Assembly (NCBI GenBank): GCA_017450425.1
Contig: JAFSUV010000010.1
Location: 1 to 10,095 of the forward strand
Direction of reading: 5' to 3'
From: Kiritimatiellia bacterium
GTDB lineage: Bacteria; Verrucomicrobiota; Kiritimatiellia; RFP12; UBA3636
DNA length: 10,095 nucleotides
In this document: in pieces, positions 1 through 6,858 of the stretch
How the letters are laid out: every line of letters begins with the position of its first letter
Position numbering within the stretch: the stretch's first letter is position 1
Notes under the pieces: model-generated
The model's input: only the letters and a program-made list of their open reading frames with translations
What the model was told of the DNA's origin: nothing
Database searches by the model: none
Translations under genes and position numbers: made by a program

Positions 1-186
1 CCGGCGCTCGCGCTCGACGGCGGCGACGTGGAGCTCGTGGACGTGCAGGGCTCGCGCGTCGCGATCCGGTTCCTCGGCCACTGCGCGCGCTGCATGGCGG
101 CGCACCTCACGCAGGACGGACTCGTGCAGAAAAAACTCCGCGAAGAGCTGGGCGACGATTCGATTGTCGTGGAGACGCTGCCGTGA
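1..186 (+). CDS. nifU: NifU/Nfu-type Fe-S scaffold, C-terminal part only
   Basis: Frame 1 is open from the window edge to the TGA at 184-186 and gives 61 residues; the start lies upstream of the window. The fragment begins in the typical 'ALDGGDVELVDV' segment of the NifU C-terminal (Nfu) domain, followed by a beta strand and a CxxC motif (HCARC, cysteines at residues 30 and 33 of the fragment). In this family the two cysteines bind a transient Fe-S cluster that is handed to target apoproteins. The stop overlaps the GTG start of nifS (GTGA), so the two are translationally coupled and form an Fe-S assembly pair in which NifS supplies the sulfur. Whether the complete protein is a three-domain NifU or a stand-alone Nfu cannot be seen. 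The nifU symbol rests mainly on the nifS neighbour. Confidence 0.85.
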   Translation, partial: PALALDGGDVELVDVQGSRVAIRFLGHCARCMAAHLTQDGLVQKKLREELGDDSIVVETLP

Positions 187-1385
187 AGACGCTGCACTAC
201 CTGGACAACAACGCCACCACGCGCCCGGCACCGGAAGTGGTGGAGGAAATGATGCCGTTCTTCACCGACAGGTGGGGCAACGCCTCGAGCATGTACGAGT
301 TCGGCGGGCGCGTCCATGCGGACATGGAGACGGCGCGGGGCAAAGTCGCGGCGCTTCTGCACTGCGATCCCGGCGAAATCATCTTCACCAGCTGCGGCAG
401 CGAGAGCGACAACCAGGCGATTTTCGGCACTGTCGAAGCGCTCGGCCCGCGCACGACCGTCATCACGAGCGCGGTCGAGCACCCCGCGGTCCTGCAACCC
501 TGCAAGGCGCTCGAAGAGCGCGGCCACAGAGTGGTGCGCGTCGGAGTGGACGGCGACGGCCTTCTCGACATGGATGCGTACCGCGAAGCGCTGGCCGTCC
601 CCGGCCCGAAGCTCGCGACGCTGATGTGGGCCAACAACGAAACCGGCGTCATCTTCCCGATCGAGGAATGCGCGCGCCTTGCCAAAGCCGCCGGCGCGGT
701 GTTCCACACCGACGCGACCCAGGCCGTTGGCAAAGTCGCCGCCGTCGAAGCCTCCGCCGCGCCTTTCGACATGCTTTCCTTCTCCGGCCACAAGATACAC
801 GCCCCGAAGGGCATCGGCGTGCTGTTCGTCCGCCGCGGCACTCCGGTGCGGCCGTTTCTCCTCGGCGGCCACCAGGAAAAGGGCCGGCGCGCGGGCACCG
901 AAAACGTGCCGTATATCGCAGGGCTCGGAAAAGCCTGCGAACTTGCGGCCGCCGAACTTTCCGACGGCACCCTCGGGCGCATCGCAGCGCTTCGCGACCG
1001 CCTGCAGGCCGGGCTTCTCGAAATCCCGGACTCGCGGGTCAACGGCTCGCTCCTGCACCGCCTCCCGAACACGCTCAACATCTCGTTCTCGTGGATCGAA
1101 GGCGAGGCGATGCTCTACCACCTCGGAGACGCCGGCATTTGCGCTTCCTCCGGCTCGGCGTGCACGTCCGGCTCGCTCGACGCCTCGCACGTGTTGCGCG
1201 CCATGGGGGTGCCTTTCACGGCGCTGCACGGCTCGCTTCGGTTCAGCCTGAGCCGCTACACGACCGAGAGCGACATCGATGCCGTCCTAAACGCGATGCC
1301 GGGGATAGTCGGAAAACTGCGGGAGCTGTCGCCGTTCGGCCCCGGAAAGGAGCCGGAAGCGCCTCCAGGCGCTTCTCGCGGCTGA
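183..1385 (+). CDS. nifS: NifS-type cysteine desulfurase
   Basis: A 400-residue class V aminotransferase-fold enzyme that uses PLP to release sulfur from L-cysteine, forming alanine and a protein persulfide for Fe-S cluster assembly in the cytoplasm. The N-terminal 'YLDNNATT' (residues 6-13), VEHPAV with His100, HTDATQ with Asp177, the PLP lysine Lys204 in SGHKIHAPKG, the GGHQEKGRRAGTEN block (228-241) and catalytic Cys327 in SSGSACTSGSL are all present. The length and the segment 'RFSLSRYTTE' near residue 353 match the NifS branch (Azotobacter NifS type) rather than IscS or SufS. The GTG start overlaps the upstream nifU stop by GTGA and gives the expected N-terminus, so it is preferred. NifS/NifU systems also serve general Fe-S assembly in non-diazotrophs such as Helicobacter, so this pair alone does not imply nitrogen fixation. 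Confidence 0.97.
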   Translation: MKTLHYLDNNATTRPAPEVVEEMMPFFTDRWGNASSMYEFGGRVHADMETARGKVAALLHCDPGEIIFTSCGSESDNQAIFGTVEALGPRTTVITSAVEHPAVLQPCKALEERGHRVVRVGVDGDGLLDMDAYREALAVPGPKLATLMWANNETGVIFPIEECARLAKAAGAVFHTDATQAVGKVAAVEASAAPFDMLSFSGHKIHAPKGIGVLFVRRGTPVRPFLLGGHQEKGRRAGTENVPYIAGLGKACELAAAELSDGTLGRIAALRDRLQAGLLEIPDSRVNGSLLHRLPNTLNISFSWIEGEAMLYHLGDAGICASSGSACTSGSLDASHVLRAMGVPFTALHGSLRFSLSRYTTESDIDAVLNAMPGIVGKLRELSPFGPGKEPEAPPGASRG

Positions 1386-1452
1386 ACGCAGGAAAAACCT
1401 CCCGTTTTGTGGTAGCATTCCGGCAACGAAGCAACAACAAACCAATACCGCC

Positions 1453-1977
1453 ATGTCCATCGATCCCGCTCTCTGCATCGCCGGCGCCGTCGGCGTAGTC
1501 GGTCTCAGCGCCGCCGGTTCCGCCATCGGAATCGGCAAAGCCGCGTGCGCCACGATCGGCGCCTGGAAAAAGTGCTACGCGCAGAACAAGCCCGCGCCCT
1601 ACACGCTCTTCACCTTCGTCGGCGCGCCGCTTACGCAGACGCTGTACGGGATGATTCTCATGACGATGCTTCTCTCCGTCGCGAAGCATCCGATCCCCGG
1701 CGCCGGTTTCGCCGCCGTGATCCTCGCCCTCACCGCCGGCGCCGGCATCTGCGCGTCGGCCGCGTTTCAGGGGCAGGCCGCCGCAGCGGCGTCGGACGCG
1801 CAGGCCGAGACCGGCAAGGGTCTCACGAACTACCTCGCCGCCATCGGCGTGATCGAGACCGTCGCCATCTTCGTGATGGTGTTCGCGATCCTCTGCATCT
1901 TGCCGCTCTCCGCCCCGGAGGCGGCCGAGACCGCCGCCGAGGCGGCGCAGGAGGCCGCAGCGGCGGTCGTTCAATAG
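1453..1977 (+). CDS. ntpK: V/A-type ATP synthase or ATPase subunit K (membrane rotor proteolipid)
   Basis: A 174-residue hydrophobic protein with four predicted transmembrane helices (about 4-27, 51-75, 82-105, 124-152), the duplicated double-hairpin layout of V-type rotor subunits. The first half has PLTQTLYG, the family's P-x-T-Q-x-L-Y-G block, with Leu60 in a position where some members carry an acid. The fourth helix carries Glu135 in GVIETVAIF, the expected ion-binding carboxylate. A ring of these subunits carries protons or Na+ through the membrane during rotation. The last 20 residues are an Ala/Glu-rich tail of low complexity. Other V-ATPase subunits normally lie beside this gene, but here it sits between nifS and a tRNA gene. 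No clear Shine-Dalgarno precedes the ATG, which is chosen because it gives a complete first helix. The family call is firm; the coupling ion is inferred. Confidence 0.92.
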   Translation: MSIDPALCIAGAVGVVGLSAAGSAIGIGKAACATIGAWKKCYAQNKPAPYTLFTFVGAPLTQTLYGMILMTMLLSVAKHPIPGAGFAAVILALTAGAGICASAAFQGQAAAAASDAQAETGKGLTNYLAAIGVIETVAIFVMVFAILCILPLSAPEAAETAAEAAQEAAAAVVQ

Positions 1978-1994
1978 ACAGAGAGATTTCCCAC

Positions 1995-2071
1995 ACCCCA
2001 GTAGCTCAGCTGGACAGAGCAGCAGTTTCCTAAACTGCGGGTCGGAGGTTCGAACCCTCTCTGGGGTACCA
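1995..2071 (+). tRNA. tRNA-Arg, anticodon CCT (CCU), CCA encoded
   Basis: A full cloverleaf can be drawn. The acceptor stem ACCCCAG pairs with CTGGGGT (7 of 7). The D arm is GCTC/GAGC with GG in its loop. The anticodon stem GCAGT/ACTGC encloses TTCCTAA, so the anticodon is CCT, reading AGG arginine codons. The variable loop is 5 nt, and the T arm GGAGG/CCTCT encloses TTCGAAC with one G-T pair. The D loop has an A at position 20, an arginine identity element. The discriminator A is followed by an encoded CCA (2069-2071). The gene starts 17 nt after the ntpK stop and ends 32 nt before lemA, so it may be transcribed within a larger unit. Confidence 0.96.
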
Positions 2072-2103
2072 TCTTCAAGGATCGACAACAAGGGAGCAGT
2101 GCA

Positions 2104-2793
2104 ATGGCGAATGAACTCGACGAAATGACGGGGCCGGTCAACGACGCCGGGCGCGACATCCATGTGATAGACAGGCAGATTCCGGTGAAAGTCGGGGTCG
2201 GTTCGACGATTTTCGAAGTGGCGCTTTGGGTTTGCGGGATTCTGCCGGGTCTCGTATTCCTTTTCATGAAGATTTCCGCGAAGAACTACCTGCAACGGCT
2301 TCAGCAAAAGCTCCAGCAGGATGCGTCGCAGATCGACAACTATCTCGAGCAGCGCGTGCAAATCCTGCAAAACGTGGCTCCGCTCGTGCAAAAGGCCGTG
2401 GACCTTGACAAGGACGTAATGACCGCCGTCGCCGCCTACCGCGGCGGCGCCGGCGGCTCTGCCGCCGCCGGCGCGCCTTCTTCGGACGCCGCGCGCAACG
2501 CCGCCAGCGGTGCGATCGACCAGGCCTTCGGCCGGCTGTTCCCGCAGGTCGAAGCGTATCCGGAGCTCAAGGCGCACCACGCCATCGCGGACGCCTTGCA
2601 GCAGAACGCCTACCTGCAAAAGGAAATCACCGCCGCACGCGCGCTCTACAACGACACGGTCGCGCAGTGGAACGCGGACATCTTCCGCTGGCCCACGAAG
2701 ATGATCGTCGCCGCCCGTTCCGGCTACACGACGCGCATCCCGTTCACCGCCTCCGCGGAAACCCGCCAGCAGGCGCGCGGCACCTTTTTCTAG
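2104..2793 (+). CDS. lemA: LemA family membrane-anchored coiled-coil protein
   Basis: A 229-residue protein with one predicted membrane helix (about 34-56, around the segment EVALWVCGILPGLVFLF) followed by a long helical region. LemA features are visible: QIDNYLEQRVQILQN (76-90), LVQKAVDLDK (94-103), YPELKA (152-157), the LQKEITAARALYND block (171-184), and a C-terminal GYTTRIPF. A Gly/Ala-rich linker lies at about 114-136. LemA proteins have a short outer N-terminus, one membrane span and a cytoplasmic helical bundle; their molecular role is not settled. A good Shine-Dalgarno, AGGGAG at 2091-2096, lies 7 nt before the ATG. The next gene, 51 nt downstream, is a larger membrane protein that probably works with it. 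Confidence 0.93.
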   Translation: MANELDEMTGPVNDAGRDIHVIDRQIPVKVGVGSTIFEVALWVCGILPGLVFLFMKISAKNYLQRLQQKLQQDASQIDNYLEQRVQILQNVAPLVQKAVDLDKDVMTAVAAYRGGAGGSAAAGAPSSDAARNAASGAIDQAFGRLFPQVEAYPELKAHHAIADALQQNAYLQKEITAARALYNDTVAQWNADIFRWPTKMIVAARSGYTTRIPFTASAETRQQARGTFF

Positions 2794-2831
2794 CGTTTCC
2801 TGCGGCGGCAGCCACGGCTGCAGCCATCTCC

Positions 2832-2836
2832 GGAGG
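2832..2836 (+). promoter_or_regulatory. Shine-Dalgarno GGAGG that fixes a TTG start
   Basis: GGAGG ends 8 nt before the TTG at 2845-2847. No in-frame ATG or GTG lies nearby, and the first in-frame ATG would remove about 90 residues including part of the first membrane helix. The TTG is therefore the best start for the 605-residue gene. Confidence 0.7.
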
Positions 2837-2844
2837 CACGATTT

Positions 2845-4662
2845 TTGGCGGCGTTTGATCAAGTCTGGGAGCCGGTTGAGCGCTGGCGGTCGGAATTGCG
2901 CGACAAGCATGCCGACCTCGTGGCCGCCCGTTTTGACGCGCTGCTCGCACAGTCCGGCGTGGACGCCGAGGCGAACGCCGGTCTTTGCTCCACGATCCAT
3001 GCGCTCGAAGGCTCCCTCGAAAAGGCGAAAAAGGTTCTGGCGCGCTTCCGCACGGCCTCCCGCATCTGCGCATTTGCGTTTTTCGCATCGAGCGCGGTCG
3101 CCGCGATTTGCGCCTGCATGACGCTTCTGGCCGCAAAAGGCGGCGGCGAAAAGCCGGATTTGCCGGCGGCGGCGTGGATCGCGCTCGCGGTCTGCATCGT
3201 GGCGTCAGGCTCCTTGTGGCGCAGGGTTTTCGCGCCACGCGCGAAAAAGGCCGGGGAGAAAGCCGACGCCATCGCCCGGAGCGTCGCGGAGGAAACAGAA
3301 AAGGCCTGGCGGCAGATGGAGCCGCTCAACGCGCTTTTCGACTGGTCGATCCCGGCCGAAATCGCGCACGAGACGATGCCGGCGCTCGAAATCGACCCCG
3401 TGTTCTCCGTGGGGCGGCTGCGCGACCTGGCGGATACGTTCGGACTCGACGAAAACGTTCTCGGAGGCCGTTCGATCCTCGGCACCGCGAGCGGCGAAAT
3501 CGCCGGCAGCCCGTTCGTGCTCGCCGATGCCATTTCGCAAAAATGGGGCGAAAAAACATACACCGGATCCCGCACCATACACTGGACGGAGCGTGTAAAG
3601 GGGCCGGACGGCAAGTCGCACACCGTGGTGCGCACCGAAACGCTCGTCGCGACCGTGACGAAGCCGCTGCCGATTCACGAGCGCGCGAAATTCCTGATTT
3701 TCGGAAACCCCGCCGCGCCGGATCTGAGTTTTTCGCGCGATCCGTCACCGCTCTCCGGCAGGGATCCGTCCGAGCGCGCGACGCGCCGCGCGATGGAAAA
3801 GGAGGAGGCGCGGCTCGAAGCGCTGGCGCGCAAGATGGATCCGGCGAATCCGTTCACCATGATGGCGAACCACGACTTCGAGGTGCTGTTCCACGCCACG
3901 AATCGCAGCCATCCCGTGCAGTTCCGGCTGCTTTACACGCCGCTCGCGCAGCAGCAGACGGTGACGCTCCTCCGCGACCGCGCCCAGGGCTGGGGCGACG
4001 ATTTTTCGCTGCGAAAGGAAAAAATGGTGTCTATCGTCGATGCCGCGCATCTCACGCAGGCGGACATCGACACCTCCCCGGAGCGCTACCGCTCGTGGGA
4101 GCTCGCCAAGTGCCGCGAAAAATTCACCTCTTTTTGCAACGATTGGTTCAAACACCTGTATTTCGCGCTTTCTCCGATGCTGTGCGTACCGCTCTACCAG
4201 CAGACGCGCACCCACGATGACATCTACAAAACTGGCGAAGACCGCGCCGCCGCGCCGCAGGAGTTGGAAGCGGCGGCAAACGCTTTCGGCGAAAAGCATT
4301 TCCGCCACCCCGACAGCGCCACGCTGAGCCTGCTCAAGGTTCGCGTCGATGCGAGAAGCGGCGGCGAAACGAGCGCCACGGTCGTCGCCCACGGCTTCAG
4401 GACCGAAGAGCGGGTCGATGTCGTGTCGAAATGGGGCGGCGACGGTCGCTGCCACGACGTGGAGGTGCATTGGCTCGAATACCTTCCCGTGCAGCGCGAA
4501 ACCCCGATGAGCGCGCTCGATGCCACGTCCCGCCCACGCGCCTGGGAAACCCCGGAGGCGAATCCCTCCGCCGCCGAAGCATGGCGCGAAGCGTTCCGCC
4601 GCTGGAACCCCGCCGAACTCGCCGCGTTCCGGCACCGCGCCACGGTGAGCCGCTTCGGCTGA
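2845..4662 (+). CDS. Large two-helix membrane protein, likely LemA partner
   Basis: A 605-residue protein. It has a helical N-terminal section (1-70), two predicted membrane helices (about 74-97 and 107-130), a short helical stretch and a long C-terminal soluble region. Noted blocks include the Tyr/Thr/Trp-rich YTGSRTIHWTE (239-249), NPAAPDLSFSRDPS (288-301), NHDFEVLFHATN (342-353) and VQFRLLYTPLAQQQ (358-371). From memory, these blocks resemble an uncharacterised family of large proteins encoded beside lemA in Clostridia and mollicutes; I cannot search to confirm it or give a family name. No catalytic motif is recognised. It follows lemA by 51 nt on the same strand, which suggests co-expression and a membrane complex. 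Translation starts at TTG behind a strong GGAGG. The gene converges with the MacB-type permease gene, 22 nt between stops. Confidence 0.85.
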   Translation: MAAFDQVWEPVERWRSELRDKHADLVAARFDALLAQSGVDAEANAGLCSTIHALEGSLEKAKKVLARFRTASRICAFAFFASSAVAAICACMTLLAAKGGGEKPDLPAAAWIALAVCIVASGSLWRRVFAPRAKKAGEKADAIARSVAEETEKAWRQMEPLNALFDWSIPAEIAHETMPALEIDPVFSVGRLRDLADTFGLDENVLGGRSILGTASGEIAGSPFVLADAISQKWGEKTYTGSRTIHWTERVKGPDGKSHTVVRTETLVATVTKPLPIHERAKFLIFGNPAAPDLSFSRDPSPLSGRDPSERATRRAMEKEEARLEALARKMDPANPFTMMANHDFEVLFHATNRSHPVQFRLLYTPLAQQQTVTLLRDRAQGWGDDFSLRKEKMVSIVDAAHLTQADIDTSPERYRSWELAKCREKFTSFCNDWFKHLYFALSPMLCVPLYQQTRTHDDIYKTGEDRAAAPQELEAAANAFGEKHFRHPDSATLSLLKVRVDARSGGETSATVVAHGFRTEERVDVVSKWGGDGRCHDVEVHWLEYLPVQRETPMSALDATSRPRAWETPEANPSAAEAWREAFRRWNPAELAAFRHRATVSRFG

Positions 4663-4684
4663 CCGAGGGCATTGCCGCTTTTTT
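4656..4684 (+). terminator. Possible weak terminator between convergent genes
   Basis: CGGC (4656-4659) can pair with GCCG (4674-4677), and a run of six T follows at 4679-4684. The stem is only 4 bp with a long loop, so the call rests mostly on the T run and its place between two convergent stops. A tighter hairpin, AGCCG/CGGCT (4648-4660), lies just upstream but is not next to the T run. Confidence 0.3.
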
Positions 4685-5956
4685 CTACTCGTGGCGCAGC
4701 GCCACTATCGGATCGAGGCGCGAAGCCCGGACTGCGGGGTAGAGGCCGAACACCACGCCTGTCGCCACGCTTATGCCGAACGCAAGCGCAAGGCTCCACG
4801 TGGAAACCGTGGTCGGCACGCCGGAAACGCGCGTGACGCACCATGGGATGGCGACGCCCAGCGCGATCCCCGCCGAGCCGCCGGTGCAGGAGAGGACGAG
4901 CGCTTCCACGAGAAACTGGGAAACAATCTGCGAGCGGCGGGCCCCGATCGCGCGGCGAATGCCGATTTCGCGCGTCCGCTCCGTGACCGTCGCCAACATG
5001 ATGTTCATTATCCCGATGCCGCCCACGAGGAGGCTGATCCCGGCGATCGAGCCGAGGACTATCGAAAACGTCCGGCGCGTTTCCTGCGCCTGCCGCAGCA
5101 GCGCGAGCGGCACCGACACCTCGTAGTCGCGGTTGCGGTGCGTCGTCTGGAGCGACCTCTCGATCGCCCGCGCCGTCGGCTCCACGTCTTCGTCGGCGCA
5201 GGTTTCCACGATTATCTGGTGCAGTTCGACCTGCTCGCTGGTGCGCGACCCCTGCGACAATTTGAGGAAATAGTCCCCGTGCCGCTCGCGGGCCGTCGAG
5301 AGCGGGATGTAGGCGTCGGCCCGCGAGTCCGGCGCCTGCATCCCCGCGCCGTCCGTCTCTTCGCTCCGCACGATGCCCACCACTTCGTAGGCGCAGCCGC
5401 CGAGAGTGAGCGTTTCGCCGATCGCGTGCTCGGTGGCGAGCAGATGCCGCGCGCCCCATTCCGTAAGCACCGCCACGGCGGCGCGCGTCGCGTCGTCGCG
5501 AGGCGACAGGACGCGCCCGGCCACGACCTCGCGGCGCACGAGGTCGAACCAGTCCGCCGTGGTGCCCACGATGCGCATCGGCTCCGAGCGGTTGCCGAGC
5601 CGCCCCGTTTTCTCGATGTGCTTCGCGGGCACCACGCGGCGTACGCCGGGCATGGTTTCGCCGATTCTTGCCGCATCGGCGTAGCGCAGCCCGTAAACCG
5701 AGAGCCGCGCCTGGCTCGTACTGCCGCGCTCCTCCTCGGGCTTGGCCGCGCGCAGCATGATGTTGCGCGCGCCCAGCCTGCGGATCTGCTCGATGGCGCT
5801 CTCGCTCGCCCCTTCGCCCACGGCAAGCATGGCGACCACGCTTCCCGCGCCGAACACAAGCCCCAGCATGGTGAGGAGCGACCTCAACTTGTGCAGGAGC
5901 AGGTTCTTGACGCCGAGCTTCAGATCCCGCAGGGCGCGGACGGAACGGGCGCTCAC
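4685..5956 (-). CDS. MacB/FtsX-type ABC transporter permease
   Basis: A 423-residue integral membrane protein with the type VII (MacB/LolC/FtsX) layout: an N-terminal helix (about 26-47, following KLRSLLTMLG), a large extracytoplasmic domain (about 50-290) and three C-terminal helices (about 297-321, 348-371, 385-408). The conserved TERTREIGIRRAIGAR block (325-340), which contacts the ATPase, and the closing RASRLDPIVALRHE are clear. Such permeases use ATP hydrolysis by a partner to drive outer-membrane-directed or mechanical transport, usually with a MacA-type adaptor. No ATPase domain is fused here and no ATPase or adaptor gene is in the window. The GTG start is 24 nt behind the upstream binding-protein stop and places the first helix as expected, but no strong Shine-Dalgarno is visible. 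Substrate unknown. Confidence 0.93.
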   Translation of the reverse strand: MSARSVRALRDLKLGVKNLLLHKLRSLLTMLGLVFGAGSVVAMLAVGEGASESAIEQIRRLGARNIMLRAAKPEEERGSTSQARLSVYGLRYADAARIGETMPGVRRVVPAKHIEKTGRLGNRSEPMRIVGTTADWFDLVRREVVAGRVLSPRDDATRAAVAVLTEWGARHLLATEHAIGETLTLGGCAYEVVGIVRSEETDGAGMQAPDSRADAYIPLSTARERHGDYFLKLSQGSRTSEQVELHQIIVETCADEDVEPTARAIERSLQTTHRNRDYEVSVPLALLRQAQETRRTFSIVLGSIAGISLLVGGIGIMNIMLATVTERTREIGIRRAIGARRSQIVSQFLVEALVLSCTGGSAGIALGVAIPWCVTRVSGVPTTVSTWSLALAFGISVATGVVFGLYPAVRASRLDPIVALRHE

Positions 5957-5980
5957 CTCGCGCGGCGACGGCTGCGGGTC

Positions 5981-6829
5981 CTACGGCTTCAGGACGAAGT
6001 CGATCTTGTCGCCGCCGTGGGCGATCTCCTCTTCGGCCCAGTGGGCGACGATCTTCGCCGCGGTGCCGTCGGCGACCATTTCGCGGAGCGTTTTCTCCAC
6101 TTCGTCGCGCAGCGCGGTGTTGCCGAGCTTGAAGCCGACGCCGTACTCTTCGAGCATCAGGGGCTCTTCGAGCGTCGCAAACTCGCCTTCGCCCTTTTCG
6201 ACGAAGCCGCCCGCGACGGCCGCGTCGATGCCGATGGCGTCAACGGCGCCGCTCTTGAGCATCGTGTAGGTCGTCACGTAGTCAGGGACTTTCTTGAAGT
6301 CGGCGACGAAGAACGACGGATCGGCGGCTTTCGCCTCGGCGATCTTCCCCTCCATCGCTTCTGCACCGGAAGAGCCGTCCTGCGAAGCGACGGACTTGCC
6401 TTTCAAGTCCGTGAACTTCTTGATGCCGGAAGCCGCTTTCACGAGCACGAGCTGCTTGTTCTGCACGTACGGCGCAGTCCAAGTGTATTTGTCCTTGCGC
6501 TCGGGCGAAATCGTGAATCCGTTCCAGATGCAGTCGATCGTACCGGCCGAGAGCTCGGTGTCCTTTGCCGCCCATTCGATCGGCTTGGCGACGAACTTCC
6601 AGCCCTTGCGGCGGCAGACTTCGCGCGCAAGGTCCAGATCGAAGCCCTTGAAGGAGCCGTCGTCCCCGCGGAAACCGTAGGGAGGGAAGTCGGCATCGAA
6701 ACCGACGGTGAACGTGCGCTCCGCCGCCGGCGTCGCGGTGGCGACTGCATCGGCGGCGGTCGCCGAAATGGCGCCGCCGGCTACCGCGACCGCAAAAACC
6801 GCGGCCGAAAGAGTCATTGCCTTTTTCAT
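5981..6829 (-). CDS. Family-3 (polar amino acid type) ABC transporter substrate-binding protein
   Basis: A 282-residue exported protein. Residues 1-26 form a signal peptide (MKKA, a hydrophobic stretch, then SATAADA, probable cleavage after an Ala-x-Ala). The mature part shows the family-3 fold: FTVGFDADFPPYGF (40-53), the GFDLDLAREV signature (62-71), WNGFTISPERKDKYTWTAPY (102-121), with Arg111 at the position that binds the ligand carboxylate in HisJ/GlnH-type proteins, and Asp202 where the amino group is usually held. It should bind a polar amino acid in the periplasm for uptake; the exact ligand is not predictable. The ATG at 6829 has AAGGGA upstream and a fitting signal peptide; the frame is open further upstream, but that extension lies over fucO. 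It sits 29 nt behind fucO. No matching permease or ATPase gene is in the window, so it may depend on components encoded elsewhere. Confidence 0.94.
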   Translation of the reverse strand: MKKAMTLSAAVFAVAVAGGAISATAADAVATATPAAERTFTVGFDADFPPYGFRGDDGSFKGFDLDLAREVCRRKGWKFVAKPIEWAAKDTELSAGTIDCIWNGFTISPERKDKYTWTAPYVQNKQLVLVKAASGIKKFTDLKGKSVASQDGSSGAEAMEGKIAEAKAADPSFFVADFKKVPDYVTTYTMLKSGAVDAIGIDAAVAGGFVEKGEGEFATLEEPLMLEEYGVGFKLGNTALRDEVEKTLREMVADGTAAKIVAHWAEEEIAHGGDKIDFVLKP

Positions 6830-6858
6830 GGTTTTTCCCTTGAAAGTCGTGTCGGTTT

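Noticed and set aside
1..1385. Part of a nitrogen fixation cluster
   Set aside because: NifU/NifS occur widely as general Fe-S assembly systems, and no nitrogenase gene is in the window.
1395..1430. A promoter for ntpK around TTTTGTGGTAGCAT
   Set aside because: TAGCAT is a poor -10 match and no -35 lies at the right distance.
2805..2825. Inverted repeat GCAGCC-AC-GGCTGC between lemA and the next gene
   Set aside because: A 2-nt loop cannot close this stem as drawn and no T run follows, so it is not a credible terminator.
1243..3000. Long minus-strand open frame (585 codons) across ntpK, the tRNA and lemA
   Set aside because: It runs antisense through a clear tRNA and two recognisable genes, and its composition is Arg/Gly-rich as expected of a shadow frame in GC-rich DNA.
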